From: Lampris incognitus | Lineage: Eukaryota; Chordata; Actinopteri; Lampriformes; Lampridae | NCBI RefSeq assembly: GCF_029633865.1 | Contig: NC_079216.1 | Span: forward strand, 64,407,589 to 64,471,588 | Length of the DNA: 64,000 nucleotides | Direction of reading: 5' to 3' | Shown here: positions 40,161 to 50,304 of the stretch, one piece after another | Numbering within the stretch: position 1 is the stretch's first letter | How the letters are laid out: each line of letters starts with the position of its first letter | Notes under the pieces: model-generated | Databases searched by the model: none | The model's input: only the letters and a program-made list of their open reading frames with translations | Told to the model about the DNA's origin: nothing | Made by a program: the position numbers and the translations under genes

Positions 40161-40559
40161 GAGAGTCCGCAAGAGTGGCTTGTCAATCTGTCAACAGTTG
40201 TGGATTTTCTTTTGTTTTGTTGTGTGTTGTTTTTTTCTTGGTTAGGTGTTTATTTAGGCTGCCGCACTGCCAGTTCACCACATTTTAAAGGAGCCAAGCT
40301 GTTTTTAGTGTTCTCCGTGTTCCGACTCGGCGTGCCAAACATCAGGAACAACTTGTGTTTTTCCCAGACTGCAGACTGTCACGGTAGTCAGATGCCAGGC
40401 GACGCCTCCGCCTGAACCGACCCGCCCGCTCCGCTGACGCCACAAAGGGGAAACGATGGATGAAAGGGACGAGGTAGACGAAAAGTAGCGCAAAGGGTGC
40501 AACTCACTATTTGTCAAATTGTTCCTAATGTTTGATGCTCTTCTTGTGTTTGGACGTGG

Positions 40560-40630
<71 letters not shown>
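40560..40630. repeat. (GT)n microsatellite, about 71 bp
   Basis: Uninterrupted GT run. Shorter CA/GT runs also occur at about 2,453, 5,921, 7,880, 9,475, 10,946, 11,095, 11,525, 14,034, 33,893 and 58,411. Confidence 0.98.
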
Positions 40631-40633
<3 letters not shown>

Positions 40634-41073
40634 TGACTGGTCTTGTGCTGCCTGTCTCAAAGAGTGACGCTGACTGAAATCAGGGAAAGTCGTGTGCCTT
40701 GGGAGATTTTAAGAGGTTGGTCGCGGTCGCGGTCACGGTCGCGGTCATAGTCTGAGCAAAGCGTTGGGTTTGACTCCGTCTCTCTCCTCTGAACATGTCC
40801 CCCGTCTCTCCCCCGGGTTAATTAGAAATACCTCGGCCCTCTCCGGTTGCCGGCTGTGAATTTCTCTTCTTCTGCCTTACCCGTACGATTCAAGACTCTT
40901 CTCTCAGGGAATGGCTCTCACACTCCGCTGCCTTCACGAATCTGAGGAATAAATTGTTCTTTTAACGTTTCCGTGGCCTTTATTTTTGTAGATTCTGCAC
41001 ACTTTCACATACGGGGGGGCTGAACAAAATAACTCGCACGCCAAACCATATAGGAACGCCGAGTCCCCAAATA

Positions 41074-41665
41074 GGCGGCACGGTGGTGCAGGGGTTAGCC
41101 CGGTCGCTTCACAGCAAGAAGGTTCCGGGTTCGAGCCCCGGGATAGTCCAACCTTTGGGGGTGGGGGGGTCGTCCCGGGTCATCCTCTGTGTGGAGTTTG
41201 CATGTTCTGCGTGGGTTTCCTCCAGGTGCTCTGGTTTCCTCCCACCGTCCAAAGCGGGGGTGAGCAGTCTTATCCAATAAGGGCCGGTGTGGGTGCAGGT
41301 TTTTGTTCCAACCAAGCAGTTACACACCTGATCCCTCTAATCAACCAGTCGAGTCTTTGCTGAGGAACCTGATTAGGAGACACGGGTGTGTAACTGCTTG
41401 GTTGGAACAAATACCTGCACCCACACCGGCCCTTCCTGGATAACACCGCCCACCCCTGGTCCAGAGGCATGTAGGTCAGGTGAATCGGGCCGTACTACAT
41501 TGTCCTTAGGTATGAATGTTGTGTATGTTGGCCTTGTGAGGGCCTGGCGGCCTGTCCAGGGTGTCTCCCCGCCTGCCGCCGCGTGACTGCTGGGATAGGC
41601 TCCAGCATCCCCGCCACCCTGAGAGCAGGATAAGCGGGTCGCATAATGGACGGATGGACGTACCC
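41074..41665 (+). mobile_element. SINE family A split by a hAT-type MITE
   Basis: SINE parts 41,074-41,254 and 41,459-41,665 join to a normal family A copy once the inserted 204 bp is removed. Confidence 0.88.
41255..41458. mobile_element. hAT-type MITE, 204 bp, inside a SINE
   Basis: Nearly palindromic: CGGGGGTGAGCAGTCTTATC at the left end against CAGGGGTGGGCGGTGTTATC at the complement of the right end. Both then share GGGCCGGTGTGGGTGCAGG. It is flanked by 8-bp repeats GTCCAAAG (41,247-41,254) and GTCCAGAG (41,459-41,466), one mismatch, as expected for hAT insertion. Confidence 0.88.
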
Positions 41666-41796
41666 AAATAGAAGTAGGACCACTAGGGAGAAACACCAAT
41701 TTGTTTGATCGTTGTCACGCAAGTTTTGAACCGTGCAACGTTGCACCGCTTCATGGAGTGTGCGGCTCCCCGGTACAGCTGCGTCTGCAAGTATGA

Positions 41797-42150
41797 TTAA
41801 TCCATCCATCCATTATCTGAACCGCTTATCCTGCTGTCGGGGTCGCGGGGACGCTGGAGCCTATCCCAGCAGTCATCGGGCAGTAGGCGGGGAGACCATC
41901 ACACAGGGCCCCCACACACACACACACACACACTTTCACACCTAGGGGCAATTTAGTACGGCTGAGTCACCTGACCTACATGTCTTTGGACTGTGGGGGG
42001 AAACCGGAGCCCCCGGAGGAAACCCACGCAGACACGGGGAGAACATGCCAACTCCACACACAGGACGACGCCCAGGTTGGACTACCCCGGGGCTCGAACC
42101 CAGAACCTTCTTGCTGTGAGGCGACCGCGCTAACCACTGTGCTACCAAGT
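41797..42150 (-). mobile_element. SINE family A, full length
   Basis: Complement reads from GGTAGCACAGTGGTTAGCGC through B box GGTTCGAGCCCC to AATGGATGGATGGATT at 41,797. It includes a (CA)n stretch at 41,913-41,932. Confidence 0.9.
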
Positions 42151-42427
42151 ATGGTTGATGACTGATGATGCAAGTGTGATTAAGTTACCACAAAATTAGT
42201 CTTTTTTTGGTACTTTCCTGCCTATAACTGCCATGCTGTGGAAGCAGCGCATGGGTAATTTCATCAAAAAGACATGCATGTTAGGGTTAATACTCCTGCC
42301 TGTGCCCTTGAGCAAGGCAATGGAACGAAGAACTGGAGTTGGTCCCCGGAATCTTGACAGGACTGTAAAATCAAAGCTGGGAATAACTCATTCACTTGTA
42401 ACTATAATGAATCTGGTGTTTTGGGAT

Positions 42428-42840
42428 TTTTCTCCCCAATTGTACTTGGCCAATTACTCCACTCTTCCGAACCGGCCCGGTCTCTGCTCCACCCCCTCTG
42501 CCGATCCGGGGAGGGCTGCAGACTACCGCATGCCTCCTCCCATACATGTGGAGTCGCCAGCTGCTTCTTTTCACCTGACAGTGAGGAGTTTCACCAGGGG
42601 GACGTAGCGTGTGGGAGGATCACGCTATTCCCCCCCCCCCCGAACAGACGCCCCGACCGACCAGAGGAGGCGCTAGTGCAGCGACCAGGACACATACCCA
42701 CATCCGGCTTCCCACCCGCAGACACGGCCAACCGTGTCTGAATGGATGCCCGACCAAGCCGGAGGCGACACGGGGGCTCGAACTGGCGATCCCCGAGTTG
42801 GTAGGTAACGGAATAGACCGCTACGCTACCCGGATGCCCC
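42428..42840 (-). mobile_element. SINE family B, near full length
   Basis: Complement starts GGGCATCCGGGTAGCGTAGC and ends with AATTGGGGAGAAAA at 42,430. Confidence 0.9.
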
Positions 42841-43547
42841 ATTAATCTGGTTTTTAACCAGTTTCAATCAGACTCCCAAGTGTCTTGCTCCTGTCGGCGT
42901 AGGACAGCAGTGCCAGATAATTTCATGACGGAGGTGCGATTGCTGTGGACTGGGCACGGTACCCGTGTACATATGCACGTGTTGGGTCAAGTATGAAATG
43001 TTGGGGGAAGGGTGAGGCTAAGCGACTCCTACGCCACCCTAGGGAACCATGCCCTCATTTCCAGTGATCACAAGGTTGGCAGCAGGGTGGACTTCCAGCT
43101 TTATCCTACCCAGAAACGTGTCCCCAAACGGGACGTTGGTCTTCGCTAATGGACACCAACAACATTGTCAGCTGTGTCACGGAGAACTACAGAACACTAT
43201 TCGTCTCATCTCAGAGCTTTGTGGAGCGTGGAAATTGGCCGCTCTTTACTGAGGACCTGGCCACGGGAACTGAGGCATTCATGGCGCTGCCTGAGACGTT
43301 CCCGCGAAAGGAGGCCTACGCAGAACGCCTCGTACTGCTGTGCTGCACCTTAGAGAACCGAGCACGGAGTTGCAGAACACGGCCCGTCAGAACTGAACAC
43401 ATTTTTAGCAGGTTTTACAAATATAAAGTTGTTATACGAAGGACCTCCAAGCTCATAGGGTGGAAGATTCCCATTGCTTGCCTCCGGGTTCTGATTTTCA
43501 TGACTCTTATCTTACTTTTTGGGGGGATTTTACGGTTTTGATCTACT

Positions 43548-43706
43548 CTATTGATCCCCGTAGGGATCTCTGTGGACACAGAGAGAACATGCAAAGTCCA
43601 CACAGACGACCTGGGATGACCCGCCAAAGTTGGACAACCCCCGGGGTTTGAACCCAGGACCTTGCTGTGAGGCGACAGCGCTAACCACCGGGCCGCCGTG
43701 CCACCA
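43548..43706 (-). mobile_element. SINE family A, truncated
   Basis: Complement has GGTGGCACGGCGGCCCGGTG and GGTTCAAACCCC, and ends with TACGGGGATCAAT. Confidence 0.82.
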
Positions 43707-44357
43707 ATAGTAGGGTACTTATATGGTATTCTACCATTTGTACCTTTGAAGAGGTGCTGTTGTACCCGTGCGTACAGGCATGCTCACCTACAGATAAAGA
43801 TTTGCAACAGATGCACACCAACACTTGTAAATTCCCTTCAAGGTTTTCTGGCTCCGTCCCATCGTCCAGCCTTCACCCAACGGCCTTTCTGTGATGTCAC
43901 CCCAAGGACAGCAAACAGCGTGTTCGGGTACTCGGTGTTTATTATTGGAGAGGAATTCATTCCAGTCAAGAACAATAGCTAAGTATATCCTGTCTCTGCC
44001 ACACAGAGCTATCTCTGCCATCTCATGCCAAGGCATTGGCATAGCTTGACGTGGCTCCACGGAGCTGCAGGAAGTCACTGTCGAGTATCTGCTTCAGCTT
44101 TAAATCAGGTGTGTGCGGAAATGTTACCTTCAGCCTTTATCGAAGGCGCACAGCACTAAACCATTTGACAAGTTGTATCACTGTTGATTATCCTCAACTA
44201 ACTGACTGATACAACCGTCCCTGAGCTTTTATATACTCCGGTACTAAAGTGGAGGTTGTTTTGGAGAAGAGTAGCATTTTTCTTTTGACCTGTCGTATAA
44301 TAAATACGTGTAAGTGAAATAGTGGCAGGATAGAGTCATTATTTACAAATATAGTGC

Positions 44358-45655
44358 CCCCCGTTTTTTCCCCAATTGTACCCAGCCAATTACCCCACTC
44401 TTCCGAGCCTTCACGGTCGCTGCTCCACCCCCTCTGCCGATCCGGGGAGGGCTGCAGACTACCACATGCCTCCTCCCATACATGTGGCGTCCCCAGCCGC
44501 TTCTTTTCCCCTGACAGTGAGGCGTTTCACCAGGAGGACGTAGCGCGTGGGAGGATCACGCTATTCCCTCTCCTCCGAGCCGTCCCGGTCGCTGCTCCAC
44601 CCCCTCTGCCGATCCGGGGAGGGCTGCAGACTACCACATGCCTCCTCCGATACATGTGGAGTCCCCAGTCGCTTCTTTTCACCTGACAGTGAAGAGTTTC
44701 GCCAGGAGGAGGTAGCGCGTGGGAGGATCACGCTATTCCCTCTCCTCCGAGCCGTCCCGGTCGCTGCTCCGCCCCCTCTGCCAATCCGGGGAGGGCTGCA
44801 GACTACCACATGCCTCCTCCGATACATGTGGAGTCCCCAGTCGCTTCTTTTCACCTGACAGTGAAGAGTTTCGCCAGGAGGACGTAGCGCGTGGGAGGAT
44901 CATGCTATTCCCTCTCCTCCGAGCCGTCCCGGTCGCTGCTCCGCCCCCTCTGCCGATCCGGGGAAGGCTGCAGACTACCACATGCCTCCTCCGATACATG
45001 TGGAGTCCCCAGTCGCTTCTTTTCACCTGACAGTGAGGCGTTTCACCAGGAGGACGTAGCGCGTGGGAGGATCACGCTATTCCCTCTCCTCCGAGCCGTC
45101 CCGGTCGCTGCTCCGCCCCCTCTGCCGATCCGGGGAAGGCTGCAGACTACCACATGCCTCCTCCCATACATGTGGCGTCCCCAATCGCTTCTTTTCACCT
45201 GACAGTGAGGAGTTTCGCCAGGGGGGCGTAGCACATGGGAGGATCACGCTATTCCCCCCAGTTCCCCTCCCCCCCGAGCCGTCCCGGTCGCTGCTACACC
45301 CCCTCTGCCAATCCGGGGAGGGCTGCAGACTACCACATGCCTCCTTTAATACATGTGGAGTCCCCAGTCGCTTCTTTTCACCTGACAGTGTGGAGCTTTG
45401 CCAGGGGGCTTTGCGCATGGGAGGATCACGCCATTCCCCCCCAGTTCCCCCTCCCCTCCAAACAGGCGCCCCGACTGACCAGAGGAGGTGCTAGTGCAGC
45501 GACCAGGACACATACCCACATTCGGCTTCCCACCCGCAGACACGGCCAGCTGTTTGTAGGTACGCCCAACCAAGCCGGAGGCAACACGGGATTGGAACCG
45601 GGATCCCCGTGTTGGTAGGCAACGGAATAGACTACTACGCTACCCGAGCGCCCCC
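44358..45655 (-). mobile_element. SINE family B copy with tail expanded into 172-bp tandem units
   Basis: On the minus strand the copy starts with the tRNA-like head near 45,650 and runs leftward. Its 3' half (from GAATAGCGTGATCCTCCCA to the CCGGGACGGCTC segment) is repeated head to tail with an exact 172-bp step: junctions near 44,565, 44,737, 44,909 and 45,081, plus a diverged unit to 45,290. About five to six units are visible. Other copies here have this segment once. Confidence 0.9.
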
Positions 45656-46082
45656 GAATATATTGCATTTTAGTATGTACCGGCACTAATGGGCAGAACT
45701 GCTATGTGTGTCAATATATTTTCACATTTTACTTTGCAAAGTTGAAAAAGTGCTCCTTGAGAACACAGTACACAGCGCAGTAACTTGACAAACACAAGGC
45801 GTACCCAGTCTTTTGTAAAAAACACTAGCTACAATATTCAGAAATAAGTTGACCGGACAAACATGGACAAATGCTGCAAGAAGTTTAACACTGCAAATTT
45901 ACTTTGTGCAGGCAACTAAGTTGATTTGACTAGGCACTTGATATTTCACCTCGGACCCTTAACATGAAGCTCGTTCCCCCACTACAATACCAATTTTCTT
46001 CTTTTTAAATACTTGCTCCTCCCACTGTCATCCTGTGTTGAATCCCAAAGGGTCTGTCGTCTTGTAAGTAAAAAAAGCTTTT

Positions 46083-48430
46083 CTATTGGCCTCCTCCAGC
46101 AGCATCGAACATCTTCTTCCTGCCCTCCATACCAGACATGGCCTCCACATTCTTGCGCCAGTCACCCACCTCCATGGTCAGCTCCTTAACAGAGCAAAAT
46201 CCACCAAAGATTAAGTAAATCTCTTAAAAGGTGAAACACATCAGTCCATTAGGGTTTTGTCTCCTAAGTTGGAGAACAGGTAGTTGTATGCCTGCTCGAG
46301 TGGCCATACCTTTTCTTGTTTGATGTCCTCTTTCTTCACAGACTTGAGGTTAGCCCTCAGGTCCATGGAGCTCTTGTGTTTGGAACCCAAGAGTGCTCTC
46401 ATCATCTCATCTGCAGATACTCTAACCTTCCTCAGCGCGGGCTTCCTGAACTTCCCTCCGAGGTCCTGCACCTTCAGCTTCAACTCATTGATCTAGGCAT
46501 GGTGGAATATCGTTGCTGGTGACACGCGGATTTTTTTGGTTTTCGTCAAAATTCATCTAGATTCTCCAGATGCGCCATGATATGAGGAAATCTTTCAAAG
46601 GAATGCTTAGTGTTGCGTGTCAAGGTGTGGGCTTAAAGACCTACATCTTTGTTGTTCTTCGCAACCTTGGCCTCACAGTCGTAGCGTTCCTCATCCACCG
46701 CATCGATCTTGGCGTGGAGCTGCTTGCACAGTTTCTGAACATAAAAAAAATATGAAACACAAACTATTAACCATAACAGCCTTTACCGAGTGCCATAACA
46801 GCCATCTAAAAGGTACATGATGGCTACACATGCTGATTCTAGAGACACGAGGCTGTATATTTCCCTGTTTGTTTAGATGTACCTGCGTTTCATGTGGTGC
46901 AGCATGCTACCTCATTGTTTTGGTGCCACCACCCTCTCTGCTGCACTTACACCGAGTCTTATTAATCCCAGTGGGAAACATTTTCTCTGCATTTAACTCA
47001 TCTTAGCTGTGTCACTTGGAGCAGTTCGAACCCAGGACCTTCTTGCTGTGAGGCGACAGTGCTAACCACCGGGCCATCGTGCCGCCCGGGTCTTGGTGAT
47101 TTCGATGTACTCGCTCACCTGCAGCTCATCTGTGGTCATGCCAGACAGCTTCAGGGTTGGGAGCCTCTCTCCCAGGTAGTGAACCTTCTCTTCATCTTTT
47201 GCGGCCTTCTCTGCCTCCAGTTCTTCCGTTGCACGGGTCAGCAAGAGGATCTGTACAGGGGCGGCGGAAAGGCGAGGTGGAAATGTAAATAGCGCTTGTC
47301 TAAAACTTCGGGGCGACATTTTTTTCTGGCGTCTTCACTGCTCTTGTCACAATAAGAACCTCATGCTCAAGTTTGCAGGCCTTTTGTACACACACAAACA
47401 TAATTTTTGAATAGGTTTCTCATTTTTACCTTTAGCGAGAGCTTGCGGGAGGCGGAAATCTTGCATTTTGGCTGAAAATGAGACAACATGTTGAGCAAAA
47501 TCCTCACTTTGAATAGCCAATATCTGGAATAGAGAGATTGTTAAAACATGTTCCGTTGCAATAGGAATGTTCTACAAGCCACTGTGTGGTGTTTTTGGAA
47601 TGGTCTGGCTCCCTGGCACGCTCATCTCCATCTGGCTATGTGACACACAACTTGCCATCATACTATAAATAAACAGAAAATAGACACTCTGTCTAGCAAA
47701 GCACAGTGTCTTACTGTGAGGAGAGTTGTTAATCTTTTCTGAATACAAAACTTAACTTCATAGCATCAAGCGCAAAATCCACCATCTCGTCCCGCTGCTT
47801 ACAAATCCCAGTGTGTAGATATGTTTGTCCATATGCGTTTAAACAGTCATAAAAAGTAGTTTTACGTAGTGGTTTTTTTCACGTCCCTCCCAAAACTTGA
47901 ATCTTGATTCACACTGAATCACTGGGGCTCTCGAGTCACAGCTACAGCACATTGGCCTACAATGTACGAACCCCTCCTCTACAGACCCTCTGTCTATGCC
48001 TTGTGGATTCCCCAAATATAACGGTAAAAATTTTTTTTTGCCGTTATAACATTCCAGTAACAGCAAAAGTGGTATAATTTGGGGAAAGTCGAGGCTACGT
48101 TACCTTGGTCTCCGCCCTCGGGGCCACAGGTGTAGGGGCATCCTGAGAAAAAGAGATTCATTCAGATTCACTCAAGTCAAATAAAAACACGTGAGAAATA
48201 AAGCCAAGAACCAGTAACACGTCATTCCCAACTCTTACTCCATGCAGAAACTTACATCGCTGCCACGGCAAAGCGAAACATGGTGAGAAACAGAGAAAAA
48301 CAGAACAGATAAACAACTGAATCAAACTCTCTTTGGAGTCAATTCTGAGTTAAATGAAACAGGCTAAAATTCACTTTTCTGTCATATCAGAAGAACTTAC
48401 TCAGCCATCGTGAGCCTTTAGAAGAGAAAT
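46083..48430 (-). CDS. Troponin I, slow skeletal/cardiac type, complete (199 aa)
   Basis: Inhibitory subunit of the muscle thin filament; binds actin and troponin C and blocks actomyosin without calcium. Exons in gene order: 48430-48401 (ATG at 48408-48406), microexon 48259-48256, 48142-48104, 47471-47430, 47250-47119, 46734-46645, 46492-46310, 46184-46083 (TAG). All junctions keep frame. Motifs: [14 protein letters not shown] (troponin C/T-binding start), [38 protein letters not shown] (inhibitory region), [20 protein letters not shown] and [20 protein letters not shown]. The C-terminus resembles TNNI1, while the MAD start and Pro/Ala N-terminal extension recall TNNI3, so I leave the symbol open. 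Fast TNNI2 fits less well. The penultimate exon ends DIKQEK and the last begins ELTMEV, a slightly unusual linker. Confidence 0.92.
46955..47090 (-). mobile_element. SINE family A relative, truncated, in a troponin I intron
   Basis: Complement has GGGCGGCACGATGGCCCGGT and GGTTCGAACTGC. It begins about 28 bp after the donor of troponin exon 47250-47119 and seems to be tolerated there. Confidence 0.8.
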
Positions 48431-48621
48431 CTGTGTGAGAGAGAGAGAAGGGAGAAGGATCCAGAAAATACTAAAATAAAAAAAAATCCTTGTGACCAAA
48501 ACCAGTCAGCCCAGCCAGTGACAAACTACAACATAAAGACGCATCAGTGATGATTCATCAGAGGGATGACTGCAAACGCAAAGATGCATGCGTATGCAAG
48601 CTACCTGGGCGGCGTACTCAC

Positions 48622-48692
48622 TCGCATATGGGGGGGAGGGGTTTCCTGCAACTGGACTTGTGTAACCTGGGCTGAGGTGGGCTTTTATATAC
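48622..48692 (-). promoter_or_regulatory. Troponin I core promoter: TATA box and non-coding exon 1
   Basis: Read on the minus strand, TATATAAAAG lies at about 48,692-48,682. About 25-35 bases downstream the transcript would start, and a good donor (GCGA|GTGAGT) follows at 48,622/48,621. This gives a short non-coding first exon spliced to the acceptor before 48,430 (a CT-rich tract, then CACACAG). A CAGCTG E-box at 48,783-48,788, upstream of the TATA box, suits a muscle promoter. TATA box, donor and E-box are seen; the start site is inferred. Confidence 0.6.
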
Positions 48693-49040
48693 TAGATATA
48701 CTAGACCCAGCCCCCCCCCCACCCCCGCCCCCACCCCGCCTCTCCGTGGCACGACCGAAATGACTGGCCGGTCAGCAGGGATCAGCTGGGAAGCGCCGCT
48801 CGTTATCTCAGCAATCCGCTACTGGTGCGCGGGGGGATCTTGGTGAAATTATCACCCTCAGTGGAAGAGATCATAACCCCTCTGCAGGACTATGGCCGCA
48901 CCCTAATCTGCTTGAGTCTGGGGGTGGGGGTGGGGGTGGGGTACTCGAGTCAAATCGTGGGGGCAGGGATTGTGCTGGCAGTAAAGCAAAGGACTTAGAG
49001 CAGTGTTTCTCAACCCAGTCCTCAAGGAACCCCCCCAATC

Positions 49041-49240
49041 NNNNNNNNNNNNNNNNNNNNNNNNNNNNNNNNNNNNNNNNNNNNNNNNNNNNNNNNNNNN
49101 NNNNNNNNNNNNNNNNNNNNNNNNNNNNNNNNNNNNNNNNNNNNNNNNNNNNNNNNNNNNNNNNNNNNNNNNNNNNNNNNNNNNNNNNNNNNNNNNNNNN
49201 NNNNNNNNNNNNNNNNNNNNNNNNNNNNNNNNNNNNNNNN
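49041..49240. other. Assembly gap (200 N)
   Basis: Run of N. To its left is AGTGTTTCTCAACCCAGTCC (49,002-49,035), the end of a common hAT-type MITE. To its right is a LINE fragment. Repeats probably caused the gap. Confidence 0.99.
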
Positions 49241-49244
49241 CTCA

Positions 49245-49697
49245 TCCAGGAGTAGAACATTTGGAATCTGGTTTTCACAGTTCTCCTGGTATGTTTCTCT
49301 TATGTTCTGGAATGTCTCACAATTTAGCAGGAAGTGCACGTCTGTCTCCACCTCACCTGCCGCACAGTGACCACATGTTCTTTTGGTAGCCAAGAAGTGT
49401 TGTGTGTCTGCCCTTTTCCATGGCCAGACTGTGGTCAGTGAGCCTGTACGTGGTCAGGATGTGTCTCTGCTGACTGTCTCTGACAGTGGACAGACAGTCA
49501 GCCAGTTTGTCTTCTCTTTTTAGGGCCCCATAACACTCTGATTTGTGTTGTAATTTGGTTTCTGTGTCCCAGTGCCCCACACATGAGTTGTTGCATTGTG
49601 TGATGTTGTGGTTTCCTCTAGTCTGTGGTTGGTTAGCGGTGCTGGTCTGAAACTCATCTGTGTCAGTGGTTACAGGGTCAGTTAGTTTCACCACCAG
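49245..49697 (-). mobile_element. LINE C-terminal fragment, frameshifted, beside the N gap
   Basis: The minus frame at 49,694 has KLQHKSECYGALKREDKLAD and RHILTTYRLTDHSLAMEKGR. A second frame (from 49,393) continues with RTCGHCAAGEVETDVHFLLN and CETFQNIRETY, a Cys/His end motif. The frame changes at about 49,380, and the copy runs into the gap. Confidence 0.8.
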
Positions 49698-50304
49698 CTG
49701 ACTGAGGGGACTCTTTCTTACCTCTTGGATTTGGTGTGGTGGGGACTTGATTTAAGGGGCATCCAGAGTTTAAGTGATCTGTTTTGGATATTTATTATCA
49801 TTCGGAAACGGTCTAATTCTGCCCTGCACGCATTTGTTGGTGTTTTTCTTTGTACGTTTAGCAATTTTCAACAGAATTCTGCATGCAGGGCTTCTATTGG
49901 ATGTTTGTCCCGTCTAGTGTAGTCTGGCTGACTGAGTGGACCCCATACTTCACTTCCATGTACCGCAATGGGCAGGAGGACACTGTCAAAGATTTTGGAC
50001 CGGATTTTAAATTTCATAAATTAATGAATAGCATGGTTGTGTTTGTAAATCGGTGGCGTTATAATGATGTCGCCTGTTCAGTGGTGAATGATGAATTAAT
50101 TTTTAGTGACTTTTTCAGACAGTTATTTCTGTGAGTCTTTGTTTCAAAGCTGCTGTAAATGTGTGACAATGTATCAAAGTTGTTTTTTAAAAGTCAAAAG
50201 TCTCTCTCACACACACGCGCCCGCTCCTTCGACGTGACCAATGACAGTTCATGGGCAGGTTAAACGTCGGACTCGTGCTGCGCATGCCCAAATTAACCCC
50301 TACA

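Larger units (their letters stand above)
36604..46082. other. Intergenic region between b4galnt3 and troponin I (convergent genes)
   Basis: Holds SINE A and B copies, two GT runs and the nested MITE listed separately. In 36,604-38,110, 39,000-39,760, 40,160-41,070, 42,850-43,540, 43,710-44,355 and 45,660-46,080 I recognise no gene. An open frame at 43,149-43,541 has no family resemblance. Confidence 0.6.

Noticed and set aside
44354..45494. Series of about 100-codon frames repeating every 172 bp
   Set aside because: These are frames through the tandem SINE tail, present on both strands.
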